A stretch of DNA of 35,599 nt from NCBI GenBank assembly GCA_023511455.1, contig JAIMBJ010000033.1, positions 1-35,599 on the forward strand, given 5' to 3'. This document shows positions 8,133-15,824 of this stretch, piece after piece. The DNA comes from Bacillota bacterium (lineage in GTDB: Bacteria; Armatimonadota; HRBIN16). Under the pieces are notes generated by a model, which worked only from the letters and a program-made list of their open reading frames with translations, ran no database searches and was not told the origin of the DNA. The position numbers were made by a program, and so were the translations under genes. Position 1 is the stretch's first letter. Each line of letters starts with the position of its first letter.

Positions 8133-9584
8133 CTACTCCAGCTGGACGCCCAGCGCCTCGGCGATGAGGCGGCGCACCTCGTTGGGGTTGGCGCGCCCGC
8201 GGCTCAGCTTCATCACCTGCCCCACGAGGAACTGCAGCGTCTGCAGTTTGCCGTTGCGCACCTTCTCGGCAGCGTCGGGGTTCTCATCGATGGCTTGCTG
8301 CACCCACGCGGTAAGCTGGTCGATGTCGCTGACCTGTGTCAACCCCTTCGCCTGCACCACCTGCGACGGCTCCGCCCCTGTCTGGAACACCTCCTCCAGC
8401 ACCTGCTTGGCGACGCTGCCCGTGATGGTGCCCTTGTGCACCAGCCCGATGAGGTCGCGCAGGTGTTTGGGCTGCACCTTGCAGTCGCGGATGTTTTCAA
8501 TGCCAGCGGCGTTCATCAGGCGGGCGAGGTCGCCGTTCATCCAGTTCGCCACTGCCTTCGGCTCCGCGCCCAGTTGCACCACCTCCTCGAAGTAGTCCGC
8601 CGTGGCGCGGTCTTCCGCCAGCAGGGTGGCATCGTACTCCGGCAGGGTGTACTGCTCCATGAAACGCTGACGCTTCGCCAGCGGCAGCTCGGGCAGGGAG
8701 GCGCGCACCTGCTCGATCCACTCCTCGCTGAACTGCACCGGCACGAGGTCGGGTTCGGGGAAGTAGCGGTAATCCTGCTCGTACTCTTTACTGCGCATGG
8801 GGAAGCTCTCGCCGCGCTCGTCGTTCCAGCCGCGCGTCTCCTGCACCACCTTGCCCCCTGATTCCAGCACGCGGATGTGTCGCTGAATCTCGTACTCGAT
8901 GCCCCGCTGCACCGCGCGGAAGGAGTTCAGGTTCTTTAACTCGGTCTTGACGCCAAAGGTGTCGCTGCCTTTGGGGCGCACCGACAGGTTGGGTTCGCAG
9001 CGCAGGCTGCCCTGCTCCATCCGCCCGTCGCACACGCCCAGATACAACAGCACACTGCGCAACGTCTGCAGGTAGGCACGCGCTTCCTCTGCGCTGTGCA
9101 TGTCGGGGGGGAACTCGGTGACAATCTCCATCAGCGGCACGCCGCTGCGGTTGTAGTCCACCGCGCTCTCACCGGTGGGCAGATGGAATAGTTTGCCCGT
9201 GTCCTCCTCCAGATGCACGCGCCGGATACGCACCCGCACGATGCGCCCGCCCACCGGCACGTCCAGCCATCCCCGCTTGCCGATCGGCGTGTCGCCATAT
9301 TGCGAAATCTGGTAGTTCTTGGGCAGGTCGGGATAGAAGTAGTTCTTGCGGTGGAAGACAGAGGTCATCGAGATTTCGCAGTTCAGCGCCAGCGCAGTGC
9401 GCAACACCATCTCCACCGCCTTTTTGTTCATCACCGGCAGGGAACCGGGCATCCCCGTGCAAACTGGACAGCACCGGGTGTTCGGCTCGCCCCCGAAGGC
9501 GTTGGCACAGGAACAGAACATCTTGCTCTCGGTCAACAGCTCGGCGTGCACCTCCATGCCGATGCAGGCTTCCCACTCCGCCAT
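8133..9584 (-). CDS. gatB: aspartyl/glutamyl-tRNA amidotransferase subunit B
   Basis: GatB is the kinase/tRNA-binding subunit of GatCAB, which converts Glu-tRNA(Gln) and Asp-tRNA(Asn) to the amide forms. The N-terminus [19 protein letters not shown], the metal-site CSCANAF...[16 protein letters not shown], and [13 protein letters not shown] are all classical. The family signature appears as [14 protein letters not shown], with small changes from the common EGSLRCDANVSVRP. The C-terminal GatB/YqeY domain ends in [23 protein letters not shown] place the start at ATG 9584 because GGAGG lies 8 nt upstream; the GTG at 9599 overlaps that Shine-Dalgarno sequence. The resulting 483 residues fit the family. 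gatA and gatC are not in the window. Confidence 0.96.
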   Translation of the reverse strand: MAEWEACIGMEVHAELLTESKMFCSCANAFGGEPNTRCCPVCTGMPGSLPVMNKKAVEMVLRTALALNCEISMTSVFHRKNYFYPDLPKNYQISQYGDTPIGKRGWLDVPVGGRIVRVRIRRVHLEEDTGKLFHLPTGESAVDYNRSGVPLMEIVTEFPPDMHSAEEARAYLQTLRSVLLYLGVCDGRMEQGSLRCEPNLSVRPKGSDTFGVKTELKNLNSFRAVQRGIEYEIQRHIRVLESGGKVVQETRGWNDERGESFPMRSKEYEQDYRYFPEPDLVPVQFSEEWIEQVRASLPELPLAKRQRFMEQYTLPEYDATLLAEDRATADYFEEVVQLGAEPKAVANWMNGDLARLMNAAGIENIRDCKVQPKHLRDLIGLVHKGTITGSVAKQVLEEVFQTGAEPSQVVQAKGLTQVSDIDQLTAWVQQAIDENPDAAEKVRNGKLQTLQFLVGQVMKLSRGRANPNEVRRLIAEALGVQLE

Positions 9585-9693
9585 CAACACAACCTCCACA
9601 GGACGTTTGTCGCACTATTGTTGCGACTGGTTACACTGCGCTACCCGCTCAGGGAGAGTGCCCATCGGCTGACTACCACGCAAACTGTCCTTT

Positions 9694-9767
9694 GTCATGC
9701 TGATCGCCAGCGAAGCATCTCATCTGTCACCGCAAGAACCGAGATTCTTCGCTCCGCTCAGAATGAC
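9694..9767. repeat. palindromic dispersed repeat, copy 1
   Basis: The left arm begins GTCATGCTGA and has GCGAAGCATCT; the right arm has AGATTCTTCGC and ends CTCAGAATGAC, so the arms can pair as a long imperfect hairpin. Elements with these arm sequences are widespread non-coding repeats in several bacterial phyla. It lies upstream of gatB, outside coding sequence. Confidence 0.75.
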
Positions 9768-9780
9768 AGAGAAACCCTTT

Positions 9781-9871
9781 GTCATGCTGAGCATCAGCGA
9801 AGCATCTCGTCCTCTGTTACCGTGAGCGCACACGAAGGGGCTCGGAGATTCTTCGCTTCGCTCAGAATGAC
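9781..9871. repeat. palindromic dispersed repeat, copy 2
   Basis: A second copy in the same orientation, 13 bp after the first. The outer arms (GTCATGCTGAGC and GCTCAGAATGAC) are nearly the same as in copy 1, while the central loop is longer and different. From 9872 to 10234 I see no gene or further structure that I can support. Confidence 0.75.
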
Positions 9872-10234
9872 AAGGAGGTTCGTTCAGAACCCATCCTGTG
9901 TGCGTATCTGGCTGTAGACCGCTGGCGCGCTCTCCCACTGCGTAGCCGTTATATTGTATCAGAAAAGAGGGGTTGTGTGTAAGCACCTTCCGATTGCTCC
10001 GCTGGCTGGAGAAGGCAGCCTCCGAAGCGGGCGCGAAATGGGTGGTAGTTGGCATTGGTAAGAAAGAAGACCTGCTAAATATCCAGCTCGGTTCTCGACC
10101 TTATCCGTCCACCCATCCCTTCCTGAACCCCCTCAGAGGAATCCGCCCTGGAATGCCGAACTGTTCTCTATCTCAACGGCACTTGCCTGTGGATACCACA
10201 CACGGCGGCAGCGGGGCGACAATATCGTCAAAAC

Positions 10235-12853
10235 ATGACCATCTCACGCACCCATCCGATAGTGGCGGTGATTCTCGCGGCGGGGCGCGGCACGCGCATG
10301 AAAGCGTCCCACCTGCCGAAAGTGTGTTTTCCCATTGCGGGCGTGCCTGCCATCGCGCGGGCGGTCGAGGCGTACGTGCGCTGCGGCATCCGGACGCACT
10401 GCGTGGTGGTGGGACAGGGGGCGGAAGCCATCATGGGCGTGCTGAAAGACCTGCCCGGACAGCGCATCTACGCCCATCAGCCCGAGCCTCGGGGCACGGG
10501 ACACGCCACCCGCGTGGCAGTCGACCTGTTGCGGTCGCTGGGCTACACCGGCGACGTGCTGGTAGTGGCAGGCGACAAGGTGATCGAGGAAGCCTTCCTC
10601 GCGCGGCTGATAGACACCTTCTACTCGACCCGCGCCGACCTCGCCTTCGCGGTGGGTAGCGTTTCGGACTTCCCCACCTCGGGGCGCGTGGTGCGCGATG
10701 CGGGGGGCAGGGTTTGCGCCATCGTGGAGGTGTTTGACCTCGCGCGGGCGCAGGTATTGCGTTCGCTGCGGGAAGCCGCGCACAACGCTCCTCTCACCGC
10801 CGAGCAGGCAAGGCGCCTCGTCGCCCATGCGTTCCCGCAGGAGAAGAAGGCGGCACGTGCGCTGGGTGAACTCTGGCAGGATATCGAGCGTGGCGAGGTT
10901 ATCCCGCTCGAACGGATACCTCAAGAGGACGGGGTTCGCGCCGGGCTCGCCGTTCTGCCAGTGGAACAGGTGGAAACCGCGCAGGAAGCGAATCTGTCGG
11001 TCTATCTGTTCCGCGCCCCCCTGCTCTACGATGCGCTCGGCAGATTGTCCGCCGATAACGCGCAGGGCGAGGAGTATCTCACTGACATCGTGGCGTTGCT
11101 GGCGCAGCGCGGGGCGAACATCCAGACCGTGCCGGTCGCCTATCCCGAAGAGGCGATGGCGTTCAACACCCCCGAAGAGCTGCAGGCTATCGAGCGATAC
11201 CTCACCACCCGCGGCGGGGTGCAGGTGCAGGAACCGGTGCGCGGGGTGCGCATCGTCAGCCAGTGGCTTGCCGCGTTGGAGGGGGGCGATACGGATATCC
11301 TGCGCCTGCTGCGCGAGACCTACGGGGGAGACGATGCCACCGCGGAGAGCAAGCGTCGCCGTCTGCTGGCGTTGCTGGCCCTGCACCTGCAACGTTTTGG
11401 TGACCAGCCGGTGGTGATAGCGCGCGCACCGGGCAGGGTGAACATCATGGGCAGGCACATCGACCATCAGGGCGGGCACGTCAACATGATTGCCATCGAC
11501 CGCGACGTGCACGTGGTGGTGGGCTTGCGTTCGGACCGGCAGGTGCACCTGCAGAACCTGCGTCCGAAAGAGTTTTCGCCGCGGGAGTTCTCGCTGGATG
11601 ACCTGTTGCAGGGTTATCAGCCGGGCGCGTGGGTGGAGTTTGTGAACAGCGCGGCGGTGCTACAGGCGGCGGCAGCCTCCCGCGGCGAATGGTCGCAGTA
11701 CGTCAAAGCCGCCTGCGCCCGTTTGCAGGCGCATTTCGCCGACTTCCGCCTGCCCGGTTTCAACCTGAGCGCGGACGGAGATGTGCCCATCGGCGCGGGG
11801 CTGAGCTCCTCGTCGGCGGTGGTGGTGGCGACGATGGAAGCGCTACTGCACCTGAACCAGTTTGCCCTGCCGCCGGAGCAGTTCGTGGATTTGTGCGGGG
11901 AAGCTGAGTGGTATGTGGGCACGCGCGGGGGCGCTGGCGACCACGCGGCGATGAAATTCGCACAGCGCGACGCCGTCGTGACCATGCGCTTTTTCCCGTT
12001 TCAGGTGATGGGAACCACCCCCTTCCCCAAAGGTTATCGCTTCCTGGTGTGCCATTCGCACCAGCAGGCGAAGAAGACCGCCGGTGCACGCGACCAGTTT
12101 AATCACCGCGTGGCGTGCTACCATCTGGGCAGAGAGTGGCTGAAGCACACCTTCCCACACCTTGCGCCGCGCATCGAGCATCTTCGCGATGTGAACACCG
12201 AGCAGCTGGGCATCCCGCTTGCCGGGCTCTACCGCCTGCTGAGCCACCTGCCGGAGCTTGTTGAGAGACAGGAGATACTGGAACGCCTGCCCGCCGAGCG
12301 CGTCCTGCCCTACCTGAATACGCATGACGAGAAACTGAACCGCTATCCCCTGCGTGCGGTGGTGCTGTTCGGGCTGGCAGAGTGCGAGCGCAGCCGCCGC
12401 ACCGCCGCAGTGTTGCGCGATGGGCAACTGCACACCTTCGGGCTGTGGATGAACTGCTCACACGACGGCGACCGTGTCGCCCGCTGGAACCAGGACGGCA
12501 GTGAGTACCAGCCGTTCCAGATGGACTACTCCGACTCCGCCCTGCAAAGCCTGTCCCGGCAGGCGGAGCGTCACGCTGGGCACGCCGACCTGGCACTGCA
12601 ACCGGGCGCGTACGCCTGCAGCACCCCCGAGATCGACTGGATGGTGGATGTGACCCTGCAGGTGCCCGGCGTGCTGGGCGCGCAGATACTGGGCGCAGGG
12701 CTAGGAGGCTGTATCCTGGTGCTGGTGCGTGAAGACGCCTGCGACGCCGTGCAACACGCGCTCATCGACCGCTACTACGCGCCGCGCGGGCTGGAACCGG
12801 ACATGTTCGTGTGCCAGCCTGTAGCGGGCAGTGGTATCATCGCCACCCAGTAG
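10235..12853 (+). CDS. GlmU-like nucleotidyltransferase fused to GHMP sugar kinase
   Basis: An 872-residue fusion. Residues 1-330 are a GT-A nucleotidyltransferase: LAAGRGTRM (14-22), PK at 28-29, QPEPRGTGHA (82-91) and the metal Asp in VAGDK (D114), closest in style to GlmU-type uridylyltransferases but without hexapeptide repeats. Residues about 385-872 are a galactokinase-family GHMP kinase: GRVNIMGRHIDHQGG (400-414), the phosphate loop VPIGAGLSSSSA (517-528), catalytic-base candidate D569 in GGAGDHAAM, and LGAGLGGCILVLV near the C-terminus. Such an enzyme could phosphorylate a free sugar at C1 and convert it to a nucleotide sugar, as FKP does for fucose. The usual GEHTD sugar-binding motif is GRHID here, so galactose is not the assured substrate. 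The ATG start has only a weak upstream ribosome site. Confidence 0.88.
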   Translation: MTISRTHPIVAVILAAGRGTRMKASHLPKVCFPIAGVPAIARAVEAYVRCGIRTHCVVVGQGAEAIMGVLKDLPGQRIYAHQPEPRGTGHATRVAVDLLRSLGYTGDVLVVAGDKVIEEAFLARLIDTFYSTRADLAFAVGSVSDFPTSGRVVRDAGGRVCAIVEVFDLARAQVLRSLREAAHNAPLTAEQARRLVAHAFPQEKKAARALGELWQDIERGEVIPLERIPQEDGVRAGLAVLPVEQVETAQEANLSVYLFRAPLLYDALGRLSADNAQGEEYLTDIVALLAQRGANIQTVPVAYPEEAMAFNTPEELQAIERYLTTRGGVQVQEPVRGVRIVSQWLAALEGGDTDILRLLRETYGGDDATAESKRRRLLALLALHLQRFGDQPVVIARAPGRVNIMGRHIDHQGGHVNMIAIDRDVHVVVGLRSDRQVHLQNLRPKEFSPREFSLDDLLQGYQPGAWVEFVNSAAVLQAAAASRGEWSQYVKAACARLQAHFADFRLPGFNLSADGDVPIGAGLSSSSAVVVATMEALLHLNQFALPPEQFVDLCGEAEWYVGTRGGAGDHAAMKFAQRDAVVTMRFFPFQVMGTTPFPKGYRFLVCHSHQQAKKTAGARDQFNHRVACYHLGREWLKHTFPHLAPRIEHLRDVNTEQLGIPLAGLYRLLSHLPELVERQEILERLPAERVLPYLNTHDEKLNRYPLRAVVLFGLAECERSRRTAAVLRDGQLHTFGLWMNCSHDGDRVARWNQDGSEYQPFQMDYSDSALQSLSRQAERHAGHADLALQPGAYACSTPEIDWMVDVTLQVPGVLGAQILGAGLGGCILVLVREDACDAVQHALIDRYYAPRGLEPDMFVCQPVAGSGIIATQ

Positions 12854-12917
12854 ACGACCATTCCCCTGTTTCAATGGACAAACCGCTGGCATCGTCACCA
12901 CACGCTGAGGAGGGAGA

Positions 12918-12950
12918 ATGAAAACGTTTACATTATTAAAAACGGGTTAA
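12918..12950 (+). other. possible 10-codon leader ORF overlapping a LacI operator
   Basis: ATG at 12918 follows a strong Shine-Dalgarno-like GAGGAGGGAG and opens a frame encoding MKTFTLLKTG before TAA at 12948-12950. The LacI-type operator at 12919-12932 lies within it. It may be a leader peptide, the leftover start of a lost gene, or chance. I have no evidence of translation. Confidence 0.25.
12919..12932. promoter_or_regulatory. LacI-family operator, distal (O1)
   Basis: TGAAAACGTTTACA is a 14-bp palindrome with one mismatch, centred on the CG typical of LacI/GalR operators. It shares the AAACGTTT core with the proximal operator, and the two centres are 120 bp apart. Confidence 0.7.
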
Positions 12951-13006
12951 TCAAAATATCTTAATAGAAGACGGTCGTTCAGTGTCTGTTTTTTGCACTC
13001 TAGTGC

Positions 13007-13035
13007 TTGCTATTTTCTGAAGGAACTGGTATACT
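13007..13035 (+). promoter_or_regulatory. promoter of the LacI-family regulator gene
   Basis: TTGCTA (13007-13012) and TATACT (13030-13035) are spaced by 17 bp, and TG at 13027-13028 gives an extended -10 element. Transcription should start near 13042, inside the proximal operator, so bound repressor would block it. Confidence 0.75.
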
Positions 13036-13038
13036 CGA

Positions 13039-13052
13039 TGCAAACGTTTCCA
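13039..13052. promoter_or_regulatory. LacI-family operator, proximal (O2)
   Basis: TGCAAACGTTTCCA is a 14-bp palindrome with one mismatch, centred on CG. It covers the predicted transcription start of the regulator gene immediately downstream, which points to autorepression. Confidence 0.8.
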
Positions 13053-13075
13053 TTCCATCAGGGAGTGTGAACGGC

Positions 13076-14161
13076 GTGCAACGCGCAGACATCACAACAA
13101 TTGCACGTGAACTGGGCATATCGGTTGCCACGGTGCATCGCGCTCTGCACAACAGCGGCAGTGTGAGCGAAAGCACGCGCCGTCGTGTCCTGGAAACCGC
13201 GCAACGTGTCGGCTACCGCCCCAACCGCATTGCTCAGGAACTACGGGCACGTAAAACGTTCACCATTGGCGTCACTTTCACCGGTATATCCAGCGCGTTC
13301 TATGCGAGCATTCTGGATGGGGTAGAGGAGGCCGCCCATCAGGCTGGATACAGCGTGCTTCTCAGCTGCTCACACGACGACCCCGTCAAAGAGCGAGAAC
13401 AGATCGAACTGCTGCTGGAGAAGCGCGTTGCAGGCATCATCCTGTCCCCAGCCGACCCATCGGCCAGTGCCTCCTACTATTCAGGACTCATTGAGGAAGG
13501 CGTTCGTCTGGTCTTCGTCGGGCGATACGTGCCGGGCGTGCCAGGCGATTCGGTGGAAACCAACAATTCACTTGGCGGTTACCTGGTGGGCAAACACCTG
13601 GCTGGTTTGGGAAGGCAGCGTATCGGTATCGTGACCACGATCGCCCCGAAACGTCAATACACGTATGTACTGGAGCGTATCGCCGGATGCCAGCAAGCTT
13701 TGCAAGAACACGGGTTGTCCGCAACGATTATCGGAGAGGACTTTGAGGAGCGGTTGCCCCTGCCCCGATTCGCTTACAAGGCAGTACGGGATTACCTGCG
13801 AAAAGGGGGAGCGGTCGACGCTGTTTTTGCGCTGAACGACGACTTAGCCTATGGAGCGATTAACGCCCTGTTCGATGCAGGCTATCGGGTGCCGGAGGAC
13901 GTGTCGGTGGTCGGCTTTAACGACGAGGCGATGAGTGAATTCTTCCGCCCCGCCTTGACCACCGTTCGTTCGGCACTTCGAGAACTCGGCATCCAAGCGG
14001 TGCACCTGCTTCTGGAGCGTATCGCCGCCACGGAGTCGCCCACGCTGGGCAGGCGCGTACTCATCGAGCCGCAGCTGGTTGTGCGTGAGTCCTGCGGGGC
14101 GAAATCTCGTGGTGTCGAAGCCAACCACCTACACCCAAGAAAGGAGGACCTCACACCATGA
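13076..14161 (+). CDS. LacI/GalR-family transcriptional regulator
   Basis: A 361-residue repressor-type protein. The N-terminal HTH reads [20 protein letters not shown], followed by the hinge region [17 protein letters not shown] that contacts the minor groove. The rest is a periplasmic-binding-protein-like effector domain ([50 protein letters not shown]). I place the start at GTG 13076, about 10 nt after GGGAG; an in-frame TTG at 13007 lies in the -35 element and cannot be used. Two operators of the right type precede the gene, so it is probably autoregulated. Its stop overlaps the start of the prepilin-like gene (ATGA), and a Shine-Dalgarno sequence for that gene lies in its 3' end. The effector is unknown, probably a sugar. 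Confidence 0.9.
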   Translation: MQRADITTIARELGISVATVHRALHNSGSVSESTRRRVLETAQRVGYRPNRIAQELRARKTFTIGVTFTGISSAFYASILDGVEEAAHQAGYSVLLSCSHDDPVKEREQIELLLEKRVAGIILSPADPSASASYYSGLIEEGVRLVFVGRYVPGVPGDSVETNNSLGGYLVGKHLAGLGRQRIGIVTTIAPKRQYTYVLERIAGCQQALQEHGLSATIIGEDFEERLPLPRFAYKAVRDYLRKGGAVDAVFALNDDLAYGAINALFDAGYRVPEDVSVVGFNDEAMSEFFRPALTTVRSALRELGIQAVHLLLERIAATESPTLGRRVLIEPQLVVRESCGAKSRGVEANHLHPRKEDLTP

Positions 14162-14865
14162 AGCACACCCGAGCGTTCACCCTGATTGAGCTGCTGGTGG
14201 TCATCGCGATTATCGCGATACTGGCAGCCATCCTGTTCCCCGTCTTTGCACGGGCGCGCGAGAAGGCACGGGCGACCGCCTGCCTCTCCAACGTGAAGCA
14301 GATTGCGACGGGGATTATGATTTACATTCAGGATTACGACGAGACCTACCCCGCCGCGTGCAACATCTCCAGAGCCTTCAACACCCAGTGGCCCCAGTTG
14401 CGCACCCTCATCCAGCCGTATGTGAAGAACGACGCCATCTGGTTCTGCCCGTCCGAACCGCGCCCCAGCGTGTGGGAGCAGGACGGCTTTAGCCAGGGAG
14501 ACCCCTCGTTCAGGGGAGCAGGCACCTCCTACGCCTATAAGTCGCGCCTGACGACAGACTGCCCGCCCGGTACTCCTGCCAACTGCCGCGGCAATCTCGC
14601 AGGGGTTCCGCAAGCCGCTCTCGAAAACCCAGCCCAAATCTGGCTGTTCTGGGACGCTGACTCCGACTACAGTCGCCACACCGACCAGTCGCGCACCGGC
14701 TACTTGGGTAGTCCGGATTGCCGATGGCAGGGTGGTACCAAGGGGCAAATGGCTGCTTACGCCGACGGTCACGCTAAGCTGACGCTGGGCATCCCCCGTC
14801 CACAGTGGTACGAGAACATGGCGCTGGACGGAAAAAACTACGTTCCCTTCGCGGGTTGTCCGTAA
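14158..14865 (+). CDS. DUF1559-type prepilin-like protein
   Basis: A 235-residue protein with a type IV pilin/type II secretion pseudopilin N-terminus: a short basic leader (MKHTRA), then [20 protein letters not shown] with the conserved Glu at +5 after the expected prepilin peptidase cut. Next comes [19 protein letters not shown], typical of the DUF1559 (PF07596) proteins that are heavily expanded in Planctomycetes and Armatimonadota. Near the end is the DGHAKLTL motif characteristic of the family. The product should be processed by a prepilin peptidase and displayed on the cell envelope; its role is unknown. Translation is probably coupled to the LacI gene through the ATGA overlap, with AAAGGAGG upstream. 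Confidence 0.9.
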   Translation: MKHTRAFTLIELLVVIAIIAILAAILFPVFARAREKARATACLSNVKQIATGIMIYIQDYDETYPAACNISRAFNTQWPQLRTLIQPYVKNDAIWFCPSEPRPSVWEQDGFSQGDPSFRGAGTSYAYKSRLTTDCPPGTPANCRGNLAGVPQAALENPAQIWLFWDADSDYSRHTDQSRTGYLGSPDCRWQGGTKGQMAAYADGHAKLTLGIPRPQWYENMALDGKNYVPFAGCP

Positions 14866-14920
14866 AGCAGGTCGGGGTGGGGATGGCTCCCCACCCCTCC
14901 TCGACGGTGGAGGTAGAATC

Positions 14921-15760
14921 ATGAAGAGGTCACGCTTTCGGTTTGTTCATCTGAGCGACACCCACATTCAGCCCGAACTGGGTGCGCCACAAGCCTGGCA
15001 AAAAGCCATCCGGTCGATAAACGCCCTCCAGCCGTCGCCTGCTTTCGTGACCACAGGGGGCGATTTGGTGATGGATGCGCAAGCGGTAGACCGCGCCAGA
15101 GCGATACTGCAGTTCCGTCTGTTTCGTGAGGGCATAGACCGACTGAGGGTGCCGGTGTATCACACTTTTGGCAATCGCGATGCCTACGGATGGAGGCGCG
15201 ATGACGCCGCTGACAACCTGCCCGGCTTCGGCAAACAGATGTTCCAGCGCATGCTGGGACAACGAGAGACCTACCTGTCTTTTGATTACCTGCACTGGCA
15301 CTTCGTGATTCTGGACAGTATTCGCTACAACCCGCCCGCAGACTGGGTGGCGGAGATCGACGAGCAACAGCTGGAATGGCTGAGCCGCGACCTCGCTCGA
15401 GTGGGCAAGCAGCGACCGATTGTCCTTATCACTCACGTGCCTCTGTTCACTATTTTCCCCCAGTACGACGCAGGCACGACGGTTGCTCCCAGCGAGAAAA
15501 TCATTGTGCGCAACGCGAAGGAAGTGCGCAGTCTCTACAAAGATTACAACGTGCGGGCAGTACTGCAGGGGCATACCCATGTGGTGGAGGAATGCACCTA
15601 CACGGGAACACGCTACATCACCTCCGGCGCTGTGTGCGGAGAATGGTGGCGCGGACCGCGCAGCGGAGTGCATCCCGAAGGTTTCGTCGTCCTCGATTGC
15701 GACGGAGAGGATTTGAAGTGGCAGTACGTCTCCTACGGCTGGAAGGCGCAGACAGGCTAA
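14921..15760 (+). CDS. calcineurin-like metallophosphoesterase
   Basis: A 279-residue metallophosphoesterase (PF00149). The metal-binding motifs appear in order: DTH (D13, H15), GGD (residues 46-48), GNRD (84-87), LITHVPLF and QGHTHVVEE. The family usually has GNH(D/E); here the His is Arg, which may alter catalysis. No signal peptide is seen, so the protein is likely cytoplasmic. A good ribosome site (GGTGGAGG) precedes the ATG. It lies 55 bp after the prepilin-like gene and may share its LacI-controlled transcript. The substrate (nucleotide, phosphodiester or protein phosphate) cannot be read from sequence. Confidence 0.88.
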   Translation: MKRSRFRFVHLSDTHIQPELGAPQAWQKAIRSINALQPSPAFVTTGGDLVMDAQAVDRARAILQFRLFREGIDRLRVPVYHTFGNRDAYGWRRDDAADNLPGFGKQMFQRMLGQRETYLSFDYLHWHFVILDSIRYNPPADWVAEIDEQQLEWLSRDLARVGKQRPIVLITHVPLFTIFPQYDAGTTVAPSEKIIVRNAKEVRSLYKDYNVRAVLQGHTHVVEECTYTGTRYITSGAVCGEWWRGPRSGVHPEGFVVLDCDGEDLKWQYVSYGWKAQTG

Positions 15761-15824
15761 GCTCCTTCATATAAGGGAACCTCCGAAGATGTTGCCACAG
15801 TGCTGGATAAGCCGCGCCTCAGCC

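Noticed and set aside
10244-11548. 434-codon minus-strand frame opposite the nucleotidyltransferase-kinase fusion
   Set aside because: Antisense shadow; composition is His/Arg-rich and no family is recognisable.
13007-13075. Upstream TTG start for the LacI-family gene
   Set aside because: It coincides with the -35 element and lies before the predicted transcription start.
15761-15824. Terminator between the convergent metallophosphoesterase and secreted-protein genes
   Set aside because: No stable stem with a T-run could be found in this gap.
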